NCBI RefSeq assembly: GCF_032854445.1
Contig: NC_088295.1
Span: 12,883,385 to 12,947,384, forward strand
Reading direction: 5' to 3'
Origin: Liolophura sinensis
Taxonomy: Eukaryota; Mollusca; Polyplacophora; Chitonida; Chitonidae
Length of the DNA stretch: 64,000 bases
Part shown: positions 49,101 through 61,434 of the stretch, piece by piece
Layout of the letters: each line of letters starts with the position of its first letter
How positions within the stretch are numbered: position 1 is the stretch's first letter
The notes under the pieces: generated by a model
The model's database searches: none
What the model saw: the letters and a program-made list of their open reading frames with translations, nothing else
Told to the model about the DNA's origin: nothing
Translations under genes and position numbers: made by a program

Positions 49101-49640
49101 GCATCAACAAACAAGACATACAAAAATAGCTTCCATTTGGTTAGATGATCGCAGCTTTTCACGGTTAATAGGGACAAACAACTAACAAAAGAATATATAA
49201 CGAATCGTACACAAATTAATGGGTTCTCCATCAAAGTCGATTAGTTACAGTTGTTTTTAAGAAATAAGTTTCTCAGTGACACTAGCATTCCTCCATATAT
49301 AAAAATGGCTGCCATTGCATAGGTGAAAAGTTATGGCGTCACACAAGAAATATATACATAAAAGTCGACTGCAAGGGAGTATATACCTTACCTCCATATC
49401 CAGATCAACAAATCCCTCAAGGGTGACAACGGAACAATAATCTGCTTTTAGTTCGTATCTCACAAGGATGAAGAATGCAGATTCGAATCACCACCAAAAT
49501 GTAGCCGTTTGGAGCTCGTGCCAAGGTCAACCCGTGCTCAGGGTTTCAACAACATCTGAGCATAACATTTTCCTTCTGGCAGTGGTACAAAATGGCTTCA
49601 AACATTACTGGATACAGATTTTAATGGATCGATGCTTGTG

Positions 49641-49797
49641 TAATTTATTTATTTATTTATTTGATTGGTGTTTTACGCCGTACTCAAGAATATTTCACTT
49701 ATACGACGGCGGCCAGCATTACGGTGGGAGGAAACCGGGCAGAGCCCGGGGGAAACACACTCCCATCCGCATGTTGCTGAGAGACCTTCCCACTTAC
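49641..49797 (-). mobile_element. 5'-truncated SINE of the TTACGCCGTACT family, with target-site duplication
   Basis: Tail (TTTATT repeats on the plus strand) and conserved body are present and the tRNA head is missing. The 9-bp repeat ATGCTTGTG flanks it (49,632-49,640 and 49,798-49,806), showing it was inserted already truncated. Confidence 0.88.
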
Positions 49798-50104
49798 ATG
49801 CTTGTGCAATGGTAATAAAATAAAGTTATATCAATAAATGCAAAGGGTCATTTCCAATGCCACCTGGTAAATAGAAGCATTATGAAAGTTCATATCTGAC
49901 AACAGTAAAACCTTTGAGGCCATTGTATCGTTGTGTGTAATTTAAGAAATGATTCTTCTATTACAAAATTTATCCTACGTACCAACCTATGTCGAATTAC
50001 ATAGACATCCTATCTGTTTATATTTCATGATTCAGAAGGTGCTAGCATTTGGTTTCCTCTGTTTTGTCGATAATTTTTATAGTAAGTGGTACCGTATCCC
50101 GGCA

Positions 50105-50277
50105 ATGATCAAATTAAATCTTTTCCTTGAAATGGTTTCCTTGCTTTTACTTAATAACGCAATGCAAGTAAAATCGGTTTCTTCCGAACAGGTGCCTACA
50201 TGGGAATCACATGTAATATCACGGGCGTACATCGAAGGCTCTTCGGAAAAGGCTGAAACACTTGAGTTTGAAGAGTA
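50105..50277 (+). CDS. Candidate small secreted protein or first exon (unrecognised)
   Basis: From ATG 50,105 a frame reads MIKLNLFLEMVSLLLLNNAM, a possible though imperfect signal peptide (an internal Glu), then a polar acidic segment VPTWESHVISRAYIEGSSEK ending LEFEE and TAA. The end sequence GAAGA|GTAAGG could instead be a donor in phase 2. A strong acceptor at 52,056 (TTTGTTCCCACAG) then adds an acidic/basic stretch with a stop after 26 more codons. The composition looks more protein-like than neighbouring frames. No family recognised. Confidence 0.22.
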
Positions 50278-50564
50278 AGGTCTTCAAGTTTTTATAATCA
50301 TCCGTTCACCACAAACAGATCAAGCAAATAGCTATATGTAACTGTTGACACCATACAAGCCTCAAGCCTAGTGATATAGTTTGGAGGATGGAAAGGTATC
50401 GGGCGAAGCGTGGAGGTTCCTCCGAGGGCTGTCCGGTTTTATCCACCCAGCAACTTGACCACTGGCATGTAGGTGCAATCTTTAATACGGAGTTAGAAGC
50501 CAATTCAGCAAATAAACAAAATGAATAAATGAAATAACTACTAAATCGAGCACCTCATTGCCGA

Positions 50565-51216
50565 GGACTTGGTACGGTAAGGCGGAGAATCGGCCCGAGA
50601 GAAGTACAATAAGAAAGCGCAAATGTCAAAATCCCAGCACGATGCCTCGTGTAGGTATTTTTCTTCTCAGCATACCTTTTGTGTGAGTAAAGATATAGGC
50701 TGCACTGCATTAAATAAGTGTTATCATGAATTAAATTGGATAATTGTTAAGCCATGATATTACGTAATGTGTGACAACTACAGCGAAATCATACGTGAAT
50801 CCTGGTTGAGAGCACGTGGTCCTCTAGCTATGGTTAAGATTACCATGTTATGCGTAGTGGAAGTATAAGGCTGAACATTTGTTACATATGTATTTAATTG
50901 ATTGGTGCATAACTGCGTGCTCAAGAATTCTTCAGAAAGTTACATTTGTGATGCAGTGATTTTCCCCATTCCACAGTGAATGCAAAAAAAAGATATTTCA
51001 GTATGACTTGAGCAGGCTACCAATTTTTCGATTTTATGACCAATACATTGCGTCAATGCATTCTTGCCAGGAAAAGGAATTAAAGTATAACTGAAAAAAG
51101 AAATAGCCTTGCGAGTTTTTGAGCAGCTAACAGTCACAGCTATAGTCAGTGTCGCTTCTTGAGGTGTATAGTTTCTTGCACTGGGGCCGATTCCCCCGCC
51201 TTACCATACCAGGTCC
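50565..51216 (-). mobile_element. TIR element with GGACCTGGTA ends, copy B (shorter, opposite orientation)
   Basis: The 652-bp copy starts GGACTTGGTACGGTAAGGCG and ends CCGCCTTACCATACCAGGTC then C. It is the reverse complement of copy A with about 450 bp less interior. Shared blocks include GTGAATCCTGGTTGAGAGCA and AAATAAGTGTTATCATGAAT. It contains a stretch (TTGATTGGTGCATAACTGCG) resembling a SINE tail. Confidence 0.85.
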
Positions 51217-54200
51217 TTTCTCTGGATTTCATGAGTACCTGGCCCATGTATTCTTACAATTTCACGAACACTCATCTGCCAGTAGTGATAAGAATCATAA
51301 ATAACAATAGGAATCCCCGATGATGTTACCATAAACGATTCCACAGGCTTTCATAGATTCGCTTCAGACCTTAACACTGTTTGTGATGTTCTCCCCACGC
51401 ACTACTAGTCAGCGTCTGTAGTGGTCTGTGGGGGTTACTTGTGGGTCATCATTTCGAGGTTGTCGGTAAGAAAGCTGGTTCGACTTCTAGCCCCCATTCT
51501 GTGCAGGATACAGTCACAAGGGTGTAATCTATCAACCTGCACAGGGGATGAACTCCAGTGATGAACAACCCACTCTCCATACCCCGGCGTGTAATAACAG
51601 TTAACACTGCCTCATTGGTTCGGGCGCTGCTCTCAGATGATATGGCCATCTCAAGCTTCAAAATCTCCATTTGAAACTTAAAGCCAGAAAAGAGTGATTC
51701 CCGCTGAAAATCCATTTGTTTTCTCCTTGTGTAAACAGAAAGTAACAAATTAAAGTATGTTCATTTCTAGCAATGAGGATATAGAATAGCATATTACACT
51801 GGAGACAGTTGCAGTTCATTCATTTTGAGGTCTCAATTTTTTTTTTTTTTTCAGTTGGAAATGTTTTTATGCGCGGCTGCTTTTTTCTCATTAAATGTTA
51901 GGCGTTAATCTGAGTGTCACGGTTCAGGAAGTAGGAGTCAAGTCCTTTCTAACACTTAAGTCATGTAATCAATTTCTCATCCATTTTTTCTTGTAGGCCT
52001 ACAATAAAACCAAATTAGTGTAGATTTTGAACTAAACAGGCATTTGTTCCCACAGGCAGAAAGAAGAGCCCGAGAAGAATGGTGGATTCAAGAAAATCAG
52101 CATGTACGTTTTCCCACCGTCGACAATGACATTTTAAACAGACAATGTCGTAAAAGAGACGATGTCATTTCGTTCAGTCATAAATTATTGTTACATGAAA
52201 ATGCGCACCAAGACTTCTTGATCAGCTGCCTCTGCCTAAAATTGTATAAGGGACTTATGTAAACATGGGATTTAGACATTGCCGGTATTAAATCACAACA
52301 TCTGCCAGTTGTTAACAGATTTACTGTATTTACTCTGTTTTTAAATGTTAAAGTGATACTAGTCGTCTGGAACTTCCAGGACATTTCTCTTGTCACTTTC
52401 AACTCAAATTAATCAAGTGGAATGATCTAAGTTTGAGTATAACTAATGCCACAGTATTTTACATGAACAGGTACAATGCATAACGTATCTCAGTTGCCGT
52501 TGCATATAAGGTTTCCAGTTTTTTAGAAAAATATTCTAATTTTAATTTATGTCCTTGCAATACAGTGTTATTGGTGTGGTGTAGTTTGGTTTTGACGAAT
52601 ACCTGAGCGTTGATTTCTGACATTTGCTCAGACGAGGTGGAATTGAAGTGCTCCCCCTGATACTCTAATAATCCCTTGGGATTTCGGCTTCTGAATATTG
52701 TCTACATCATTTGCCCTTGTAACTCAATGATTACTATTGATATTTAGGATTTCTGAATTGTTTGCGCTAACTGTTCTTCACGAATTTCCGAACAAAAGCT
52801 TTGATCAGCACTATTACGGTTAAAAGTTAAAGGGTTTTGGATTGATTCGTACGAAATTTATCTAAGATGGATTTTACTTCAGTAGAGGGTTTGTAAACAT
52901 TTCGTCTTCTCGTCACTTTTTGGAAACAGAACGCCACATTAAATACCTAAATGTTTGTTGGTTAATATATTAACATTTTAGATTTTACCGTTGAATTATG
53001 ACGGGGTTTAACTCAAATGTAAGAGTTACCACACGTTTATCAACTACATGTATATTTAAAGATCATGAAGAATGTGTAACCTCAACCTGGGCAATTTCTG
53101 CACATGTTGCTCCCTAAAATTAATATACACGCTTGTGACTGACAGACAGAAATTTTGGTTGGGCAACATATACTCGTGTGATTCCATCCGTACATAGTCT
53201 GCATTATAGAATGAGAATAAGAAATATTTGACATCTTTTTTTTTTGATGTTTGTTTTTGCATTCAACAGCCGAAATTTGGTGAAGTGAGAGACTTGAAAG
53301 CACTGCCATATTTATGTTCCATTTAAATGGTTCTGTTTGTTCCACGGACCGTGTATGGTGTGCACTACGTTTCTCACATGCGTGCTTCAAATATGCAATC
53401 TTAAAGTTGCAAAAACAAGCCATGCATACTGTCACTTGGACTTATGTTAGCCCCAAAAGGCCACCGTAGAATTCAATATTTTAAATGCTTACAGCTCACT
53501 TGGACAATTTTTTAAACGTAAACAAAATATTTTATTGAACAGTTTTTGCTGGTTGTAAACTTCATTTTATAAGTAGAATGATTTATTCCCATTTCTGGTT
53601 ATACGTCCCTCATCGTCCCATCCAAGGGTCAAGACAAAAGAAAATATCATCACCATTTTCCAGTTTGTTCCTGTTTTATGATTTTTCTTTTCGTGCTGTT
53701 ACTCCTAGATGTATAAGGGAATTCATCCTTTTTCGTTCATATTTGGACAGTTGTGTCGTTAATTTCACGTTAAAAATATCAACAAACTGAGTCGAATAGA
53801 TATTGACCACTGGTGCCAGTAATGCAAGTGAGAATGAAAATGGGTTTGGCAATTATGGGAAGCAAGTTTCTTTTTTCCTTATTTGTTAAAGGATATCCTT
53901 GAGGGAGTATTTCATCTACTCCATTATGATTCCAGTAGGTTTAGAGTTTAAGTATTAAACTATAATGTATTCACAGAGTATATCAGAGTTACAGCTCCCA
54001 TAACTTCAGACCACTGATATCCTTAGGAACATACCCACTTTTAGTCGGTGTGAAAAACTCTATACCTTCATGCCCGAAGGCCAAAAACGTTTTTCCTCCA
54101 GAGAATACTTTTTATCGTGACTGGTCGCCAGACACAGTATATACTCGATAATCTTTCGTTCCTTTTTCTAATGCACAAATTCCCCAGGGCTGCCGAGAAA

Positions 54201-54784
54201 CAGTTCAATTAATACAGTTTCTGGTGACCCGAGGGCCTGAATCTAATTATGAGATAAGAGAACGGTAAGGCTGGACAAAAATTACTCAAATGGTTTGTTA
54301 TTGTAATCCATACAACACAGTAATGACGTGAACAAGGGCACAGATAAAGCGTATAACAAATCGGGACTTCAAAATAAAGCCAGTCAGTTACAGATAAACC
54401 CATGTTCTAACCACACTAAGATTCACCATCTTCTCCAAATGATAATAAAAACTGCTGATAGAATCGATACTCCCCAGCCAAAGAGACATTATTTAATTTT
54501 TCATGACAGAACTCTCACTCTAAAATCCGATCACGGTTACATTGACGCTCCCTCCCACAGTGCTGGCCTTACTTCCACGAAGCCCGACAAAGCTCAGGAT
54601 AGCAAATGTCTCAAATAGTCAAACACAGGGAATTGTTCCCGTATTTCCGGTGTTACCAAACAGTTGATGGCAAAATTGCAACTCTAAAACAGCTAACAAT
54701 AAAACTGAATCTAAGGCGCTTCTGTATGTTTGAAGTCTGAGTTTGATGGCGACAGAAGCTTGACTGTGTGTCGCTTTTGGATAA
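51217..54784. other. Stretch without a supported gene
   Basis: Contains the acceptor-like site at 52,056 discussed with the 50,105 candidate, and a 99-codon minus-strand frame at 51,449-51,748 without recognised domains. The remainder is AT-rich and featureless. Confidence 0.4.
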
Positions 54785-55185
54785 CTTGGTACTCAATATG
54801 TCACTCATGTCACGGTACTCAATGTGTCGCTGATATCATGATACTCAGTGTGAATAATACCATGGTACTCAATATGTCACTCATGTCACGGTACTCAGTG
54901 TGTCGCTGATATCATGATACTCAGTGTGAATAATACCATGGTACTCAATATGTCACTCATGTCACGGTACTCAATGTGTCGCTGATATCATGATACTCAG
55001 TGTGAATAATACCATGGTACTCAATATGTCACTCATGTCACGGTACTCAATGTGTCGCTGATATCATGATACTCAGTGTGAATAATACCATGGTACTCAA
55101 TATGTCACTCATGTCACGGTACTCAATGTGTCGCTGATATCATGATACTCAGTGTGAATAATACCATGGTACTCAGAGTGCGAAT
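54785..55185. repeat. 76-bp minisatellite, about five units
   Basis: CCATGGTACTCAATATGTCA with CTCATGTCACGGTACTCA and TGTCGCTGATATCATGATAC recurs with CATGG at 54,861, 54,937, 55,013, 55,089 and 55,165, exactly 76 bp apart. Each unit contains three related sub-blocks of the type GGTACTCAATGTGTC. It lies about 1 kb beyond the TARP stop codon. Confidence 0.95.
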
Positions 55186-56052
55186 GATACCATGATACTC
55201 ACTGTATTATATAACATGGTACTTAATGTGTCAGTGATGACATCGTACGAAGAGTATCGCTGGCATCACCGGTATTCAGTGTGTCGCTTATATCCTGCTA
55301 CTCAGTGTGTTAAACTGAGTTATGGTACTCTGGTATCTTGTCACTGATATCATCGGATACTCGATGTGCCTTTGCCTGTTGTCACGGTATTAAATTATGT
55401 TGCTGTCTAATATCATGAGGATCATCTCTACATGGAACCATGAAACATTTTGTGCCTTTGTTGTATATAATGATCACACACACACCCGTTATTACTCAGG
55501 GACACGTGTAGAAAACTGCTAAATATATTACAGTGGAATCTCGTTTATAGTCAACAAATCATGATAACCGTAAAACAATGGTAACCTACAAAAGATGCCC
55601 TATGGCTAAGAGTTGGGCTTCTCCTAACCTCAAGGCTTGGTGTGCACCCTAAACATTTCTGCTTGCGCCGCTCAGCGAAGTGCCGAGTTCACTTCTTCTG
55701 GAAGCCATCCACTTGTTCGCCTCACTTCATGAATATTTCACCAGAGCCGGAACACTGGAGGCGATGGCTGCCCTCCGACGTGCCTATAGCCGCCAGATAG
55801 ACCTTCCCCACAGCACAGACGATCTCAGCTAGCTCTAGCCTGCTATAAACCCCAGTTTCACATCGCATAACCCCTTCCATTCCATCCCATCTATAAATCG
55901 GCCATTTTTTTTCACACACTCAGTCGGCCAATATTGCAATAGCTTCTTGTCCCGGAGTGGACCAGAAAAGGCGCGCGTGTGTCACTGTCCTCAGTCCCGC
56001 AAAACCCGAGTTATTTCTTCAGGAACAACTCCCCTGCTAGCGGCCCCTCACA

Positions 56053-56058
56053 TTTATT
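56053..56058 (-). terminator. Candidate polyadenylation signal of the TARP gene
   Basis: AATAAA on the minus strand about 55 nucleotides after the TAG stop. It is the first such hexamer downstream, but would give a very short 3' UTR for a neuronal gene, so a more distal site is also possible. Confidence 0.35.
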
Positions 56059-56110
56059 TCAGGGGGAAAGTTATCCCTTAATTCAACCAAAGCTTATTGG
56101 ATTTTCCTAG

Positions 56111-56625
56111 CTAGACTGGAGTTGTCCGTCGTAGTGTGTCCACAGAGTGTATAGAATGATCCTTTGGTATATGCGTCTCGGCTGTCGTTGATATGGTGTT
56201 TCTGGAAGAGTCTCGAGGGAACGTGTAATTTGACATCTCACGAGATGTGTCCGACATTGGTGTATATGTAAAGTAACTTTCAGATCTTGTCATTGATGGG
56301 TCACGTGATCGAGATTGCGATCTATCGCGTGATTGAGAACGTGATCTTCTATAACGTCCATATGCGGGCGCGGGTCGTTCATTAGAGTCAACCATGTGAA
56401 CTCGTTGCTGAATCTTTCTTTTTTCGTGTTTGTGTCTTGATATGAATAAGTATACACACAGCACCCCGGACAACTCTGTAAGAGCAAACGACCCCACGGC
56501 CATCATAAACGAAGAGCCATAGCTGTAGACGAAGATGGGGTCTCCAAGCGACTGACGGGGTTTGTTTCCTACCTCGCCGGTAATACTTCCTATGTATAGT
56601 ATAATCCCAACCAAGGTACATAGAC
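56111..56625 (-). CDS. CACNG: TARP (CACNG family), last coding exon with TTPV PDZ ligand
   Basis: After the acceptor CATTTTGTAG (ending 56,626) the frame runs 170 codons to TAG at 56,113-56,111. It encodes the rest of helix 3 (LCTLVGIILYIGSITG), loop 2, helix 4 (SFMMAVGSFALTELSGVLCVYLF), then ISRHKHE and a cytoplasmic tail. The tail has an Arg-Ser-rich block (RYRRSRSQSRDRSQSRSRD), a segment EMSNYTFPRD like the stargazin EISMYTLSRD, and the terminus LRRTTPV. In vertebrates the RS block is a CaMKII/PKC phosphorylation region and TTPV binds PSD-95; both are expected here by homology. This marks it as type I TARP-like. An AATAAA lies about 55 bases after the stop (56,053-56,058). Confidence 0.97.
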
Positions 56626-58588
56626 CTACAAAATGAAGAGAGAAACATTAATGTTATCGTTGAAAGTTATATTCAACCGCTTGTTGTGTACCGTCTATCT
56701 TTAAATGCCGGATGATCAGGCTACAGCAATATCCGCAACACAACATAGTAACAGTGACACTTTAGGTTTAGAAATACACACTCCTACCACCTAAACCACC
56801 AAGTTTCATATATTCTCATCAAATGTAACCCGCTCTCTAGTCACTTAACTGCATTAAAAGCTGTTATGCTACCATCTCATTTTAATTTCAGGCTTTCGAT
56901 GAATTTATGTTATTTATACAAATGCAGCGAATGCTATAGTCAGGCATTTATCAGCATAAAACCTTTCGGTCTAGTTTGATAACGTAATAGTTATTTCTTC
57001 TCTTTCCGTCTTCGTTTAAATGTGAAAGTCAGTATAGTATCATTTCTTTTATTAAACTATAGGTCAAACATATGTCTCGTGATATATTTTATTTCTGGTC
57101 CGTGATTCATTCGTCTAAAGCCTCGCTCTGTCCGCAGTGAGGTCGCGAGTTCCAATCCAGCTCTTGTTAGTTCGGAGTTATTGCTATGAGCATGGCGCTA
57201 AATCCATATTTAATATATACACACATTCAGTTTTTTCTTTACCGACCCACAATTTTCGTACGGACCTCATGAAATGCACGTCTAAAACAAATCTATTTTA
57301 TCAAAAGAATTAAATACGCGGAATGAACTCGAGCTATATTTATCACCTTAAAAGTAAAGATTAAGGTTTTAAAGACCTATAAAGTTGGACTAACCATATG
57401 AGCAATACAGCAATACCATACGGACAATGTAACTCCTAACTCTGAGCTATTCGAGATTCATATACGCTGTTATCTTATTTTCAAACGTTGGCGGATGTAA
57501 TTACATTAGTGTAGCTGTCAATTTTAGGACAAGTGTTTGATTATGCCAGGCTCTCAACATAAGATGACGTATACCTCCTATATCGATACATATTAGCTCT
57601 AGGAAAGTATCATGGGAGCTGCAGGAGGAGAAAAAAGCACAGCTTTAACACGTATTTTGCAGAATTTCAATGGAACTTCTACCCTTTTTCTGACGCTTCA
57701 TAATTCAATTTCACACCGATTGGCAAAGGTTCCAATTAATTTAAATTTGGAAAGAGATAATGAGATTGCACAAAACTCCTTTACCCTTTCTTGAAGGAAT
57801 GTTTTAATCCTTTACAAGACTCGATAATATGTGCCACGCAGTACTGAATGCAACTCAGCGATGCTTGCTTCTTCTTGCTCAGTTAAAACTGCATGAAAAT
57901 TTCTTTTGGCATAATAGTGAAACTGAAATATTTAGTAATAGCCAAAAACGTTATGCCACATGAGTTCAAACAAAACATGGACAGTGTGACATTCTGCATG
58001 GCACAGTTAGTGATAATCACCTATCTGATTTCATCAGTATAAAATACACCTTTCGTGTATTTTTTTACATTGTAATAACCAGGTCCGTGTCAGTAGACAG
58101 AGAGCTGTTTCATATTCAGTCAGTGAATGTTTACGTATTCAGCATATTTATATGAGCGAAAGAACAACTCTGTTTCAAAGTATACCTTTTAGACGCAGCA
58201 CCTGTTTTATGAAATTCAACCACAAACACAAAATGCCGATAAATAGGATTGATTTTGTCTGTAAATAATTCCGGGGATATAGATATACTTTACTGTGTAA
58301 ACATGTTTTAAATACGAAAGCCCCTCCCATTATGTAATATTAGATCATTTATCGCCATTTTTCATATGGTAATGTGATATAAGGTAATAATTATGTCTCT
58401 TATCTTAGACCACTCCTAAGTGCTGCAAAATCTGCCTAGCCGCACCATAATCCTAACAGATTCAAAAAACACAGCACATCTCTTCAATTTACCTCAAAAT
58501 CTGCCAATCACTGATTTATTTGTCTTTTCAACTTTTCTTCAGTCACATACATTCTTTTGTCTTATAGGTATCCCTATGGGTTACTTGT

Positions 58589-58802
58589 GGCTCAAGTTGG
58601 TTAGCACGCTAGCGCAGCGTAATGACCCAGCAGCCTCTTACCAATGCGGTCGCTGTGGGTTCAAGTCCAGCTCATGCTGGCTTCCGCTCAGTCCGTAAGT
58701 GGGAAGGTTTCCTCCCACCGTAATGCTGGCCGCCGTCGTGTAAGTGAAACATCCTTCAGTACGGCGTAAAACACCAATCAAATAAATAAATAAATAAATA
58801 AA
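58589..58802 (+). mobile_element. Full-length tRNA-derived SINE (TTACGCCGTACT family)
   Basis: The complete element of the family whose fragments are scattered through the window. The head has CTCAAGTTGGTTAGCACGCT and a B-box GGGTTCAAGTCC. The body contains AATGCTGGCCGCCGTCGTGT and the tail CGTAAAACACCAATCAAATA, with AAAT repeats at the end. TACTTGT flanks it on both sides (58,582-58,588 and 58,803-58,809). The body may correspond to a published molluscan conserved SINE domain (Nin-DC), but I cannot confirm this. It lies in the last intron of the TARP gene, antisense. Confidence 0.9.
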
Positions 58803-59114
58803 TACTTGTTTCATTTGACCAAGCAAGAAAACGCACATCAATACAAGAGATCAACCATTGTATTTTTACAGGTCTACAGAAGCATAGCAGTATCTATATT
58901 TCTATAATTATTTGATTGGTGTTGTACACCGTACTCATGTACTCTCTATAGAAGCAATTTATTTTATTTTATTATTCTTTCTAAACTTTTTTTTTTAACT
59001 TTTATTTCATTGTAGAAACATTAAGCATAAATTATTTTGTTAACCATAGTTAGTTTTAAGCGACGTTTTATAAGCACAAAGATTAGTAGGTGCATTTAGA
59101 AATGTAATGTATGT

Positions 59115-59448
59115 AGATATGCATGCCAGGACTTCAACGTCAAACTTTTCTGTCACATGACAACGAAGAGTCATTAGGTACGTGTACATGTGATATGTTT
59201 TCTTGTGGCAGGGCTACCGCCATTGAAGCATCATGCCGAAGTATCATACATGGCATGACAACCGACATACTGACACCGGGTCTGTTTCCTTGTTCTAACC
59301 TCTAACCTCTCAGTGCTGAGCGCCAAGAGAGGAAGCATCGAACACCTTTATTATTAAAGTCTTTGGTATGTCCTGAGTCGGATTTGATCCCAGGGGTCTC
59401 CCGATTTCTAGGCGGACGCTCTAACCATTAGGCCACCGAAGCGGGTCA
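59115..59448 (-). mobile_element. tRNA-derived SINE (GCTTCGGTGG-head family)
   Basis: The minus strand starts CCGCTTCGGTGGCCTAATGG then TTAGAGCGTCCGCC, a tRNA-like head with anticodon-arm remnant. It continues with a B-box-like GGATCAAATCC and a body with AAAGACTTTAATAATAAAGG. In the last TARP intron, on the gene strand. Confidence 0.82.
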
Positions 59449-59594
59449 AATCGCTATTTAAATCTTAGCTATATTTATTTATTATTAATAATTAATATAA
59501 TTAATATTTATTGGAAACTTAACTTAAAACTACATTGGTGTTTTGCAGATTTGATATTATATTTACTGTGATGCGTACTTTTAATATTTGAGTT

Positions 59595-59710
59595 ATATTT
59601 ACTTGATTGGGATTTTACGCCATGCTCAAGAATAGTTCACTTATGGTGGGAGAAAAAACCTTAGAGACCGGGGGAATCGACAACTATCCGCAGGTTTCTG
59701 CCAGACCTTC
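59595..59710 (-). mobile_element. Decayed SINE fragment, TTACGCCGTACT family
   Basis: The plus strand has TTGATTGGGATTTTACGCCA, CAAGAATAGTTCACTTATGG and AGACCGGGGGAATCG; a block of the body is deleted. It lies in the last TARP intron. Confidence 0.7.
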
Positions 59711-60098
59711 CTACGTATGCATTATTTTAATACAATTGGCCCAGTATTTTATATCATGACTGCTACTCTACCATATAATTATGCCTTTTGCTGTGAAGGG
59801 ATATTTATACAGCCATTATGTCATACCCTCTGTGCTAGTTGTTATGTATTTCATAATTGTGACTGAATCAAATAAATAAGTTATTGATAAATCATGAACT
59901 GATATTGAAACATCGCGATTTGTCGAATAATAATTAATCGATATCCAAACTTAATTGTTAGATATGAATACTTCCCGTTGGTGTTAATTTTGGAATCCTT
60001 TTCTTTACACCGATTGTATTTACTTAAAGAAAAAGTATCGCTTGTCGAAAAATTTGGTCGTTGCCTTCAGAAAGAGGCAAAATGTTTCTCCTACTTAC

Positions 60099-60239
60099 CC
60101 GCTAAAACGAAAAATATTCCTGATACAAATGTCAACACTTTCTTCTGTGTGTGACAATGTCCCACAAAGCAGATGATTCCACCAATGAGAAGGATGAGGA
60201 GACTGGAGAGTGGGAAGAACGTGGATCGCCTCATGGAAT
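60099..60239 (-). CDS. CACNG: TARP (CACNG family), third coding exon (helix 2 and start of helix 3)
   Basis: The acceptor TGTCTGTTCCCAG ends at 60,240 and the donor GTAAGT begins at 60,098. AT joins the T of the previous exon to make Tyr, giving AILYSMRRSTFFPLSSLLIL. The exon carries helix 2, a His- and Cys-containing turn (GHCHTQKK), and the beginning of helix 3 (TFVSGIFFVLAG), closely parallel to the stargazin pattern of helix 2, short turn, then SAGIFFVSAG. Both introns are phase 1, as in vertebrate TARP genes as I recall them. The protein is a plasma-membrane auxiliary subunit of AMPA-type glutamate receptors. Confidence 0.93.
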
Positions 60240-61341
60240 CTGGGAACAGACAACAAATAGATGCTAAAACAATACCATCAAAGTGGTTACTTTTTATTTT
60301 TTCAGTCATTATCACAATAATTAGTATGTGAAATGCCTACGTTGACAGCGGATGAGAGCAAATTATTACCGGCGATGTAAGCCATACAGAAGCCAGTAAG
60401 AATGTCAAATTGGTACCATGCTAACTCATTCGGCTCTATATATCCCACCAAATCAATATTACACAACGTGGATAAATATTTTGAAGTGCAGTCATCACAA
60501 TATTGTCCAATTTAAACCACAGATAGTGGACGAACGCAGTGGAAGAAACCATGACATTTTATGCGATTAGACTTAGCAACGTAGAAATGATTGGTCGTCA
60601 TGGAGACCCGCAACTTAATTCCAATGTTTGGTTAGAATAAGGCCGTCAGGAAGTTCCCAGTATCGATCGTGTACAAATGATAAACTAAAGTTAATTCTCT
60701 TGACCTTGACGCTATGTAATAAAGGTCAAGACGATGTGGAAGAAAAAATCAGTTCTTGATTTGCCATGCACTAAAGTGCATTGCATACGTGCACTAACAT
60801 GCAGCAAACATAAACGTGAATCTTGATATACATTTAAAACATAAAAGCTAATAAAAGGAAATGCTTCAAGACACTTGTTAAGGCATGGATGGAAACATTG
60901 TATCTCTTTGATGAACAAAGGTATAACAGAAATCACGAAAGTAGCATAGCTTTTTAAATCTCGATATAGCCAGTCAGACTGATGCTGGCACACGATACTC
61001 CTAGCAACGATTTTTAAAATGATCTAGGCCTATATGTAATGGCGTTTTGTAATGAGGTTTCTAACGACATGCGACCGAGCAGAACGAAGAGAGTGCTCTG
61101 CGGGCCAATAGAGGTCGCTCTTGACTGCTGACCCTCCTCTCAGATGGCCCTTTTCCTATCTCTTCCACCATACACAGATGAATAAGTCATCCAGTTGTGG
61201 GAAGATTCTTTCTATTTCTAAAACAATTTATATGAGGATTATCTAGGCTATGACTGAGCTACAGACCCGCCATCGGGATTAATTAACCAGCAGCGTGTCT
61301 TAGCGACTCAACTAATATTTTTATCCTTATCCTCTACTCAC

Positions 61342-61434
61342 ATAAAATCGCTTCAGTGGGTTTTCGTTCATCTCTATCCACGTTCTTTGTGAAGTAATTG
61401 ATATAGGTACATGTGGGCTGGCGTCTGTCGCGGG
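61342..61434 (-). CDS. CACNG: TARP (CACNG family), second coding exon (partial gene)
   Basis: The exon runs from TTCTCTGTTTTAG (ending 61,435) to GTGAGT at 61,341. It starts with two bases of a split codon and ends with one. It encodes the end of extracellular loop 1, with the conserved second Cys (PTCTYINYFTKNVDRDE) and TEAIL leading to helix 2. The position and length match the second coding exon of vertebrate TARP genes, which encodes a C-x-I-x-H-F-type segment. The preceding exon (helix 1 and GLW-x-x-C) was searched for on this strand up to 64,000 and not found, so the gene is cut by the window edge. Confidence 0.85.

Larger units (their letters stand above)
56626..60098 (-). other. Last intron of the TARP gene
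   Basis: 3.5 kb with three SINE copies (58.6, 59.1 and 59.6 kb) and a faint SINE head relic near 57,120-57,185 (GCGAGTTCCAATCCAGCTC). No exon seen. Confidence 0.75.

Noticed and set aside
54328..54618. 96-codon plus-strand frame
   Set aside because: Begins at a non-ATG codon, has no recognised domain and no supporting splice sites.
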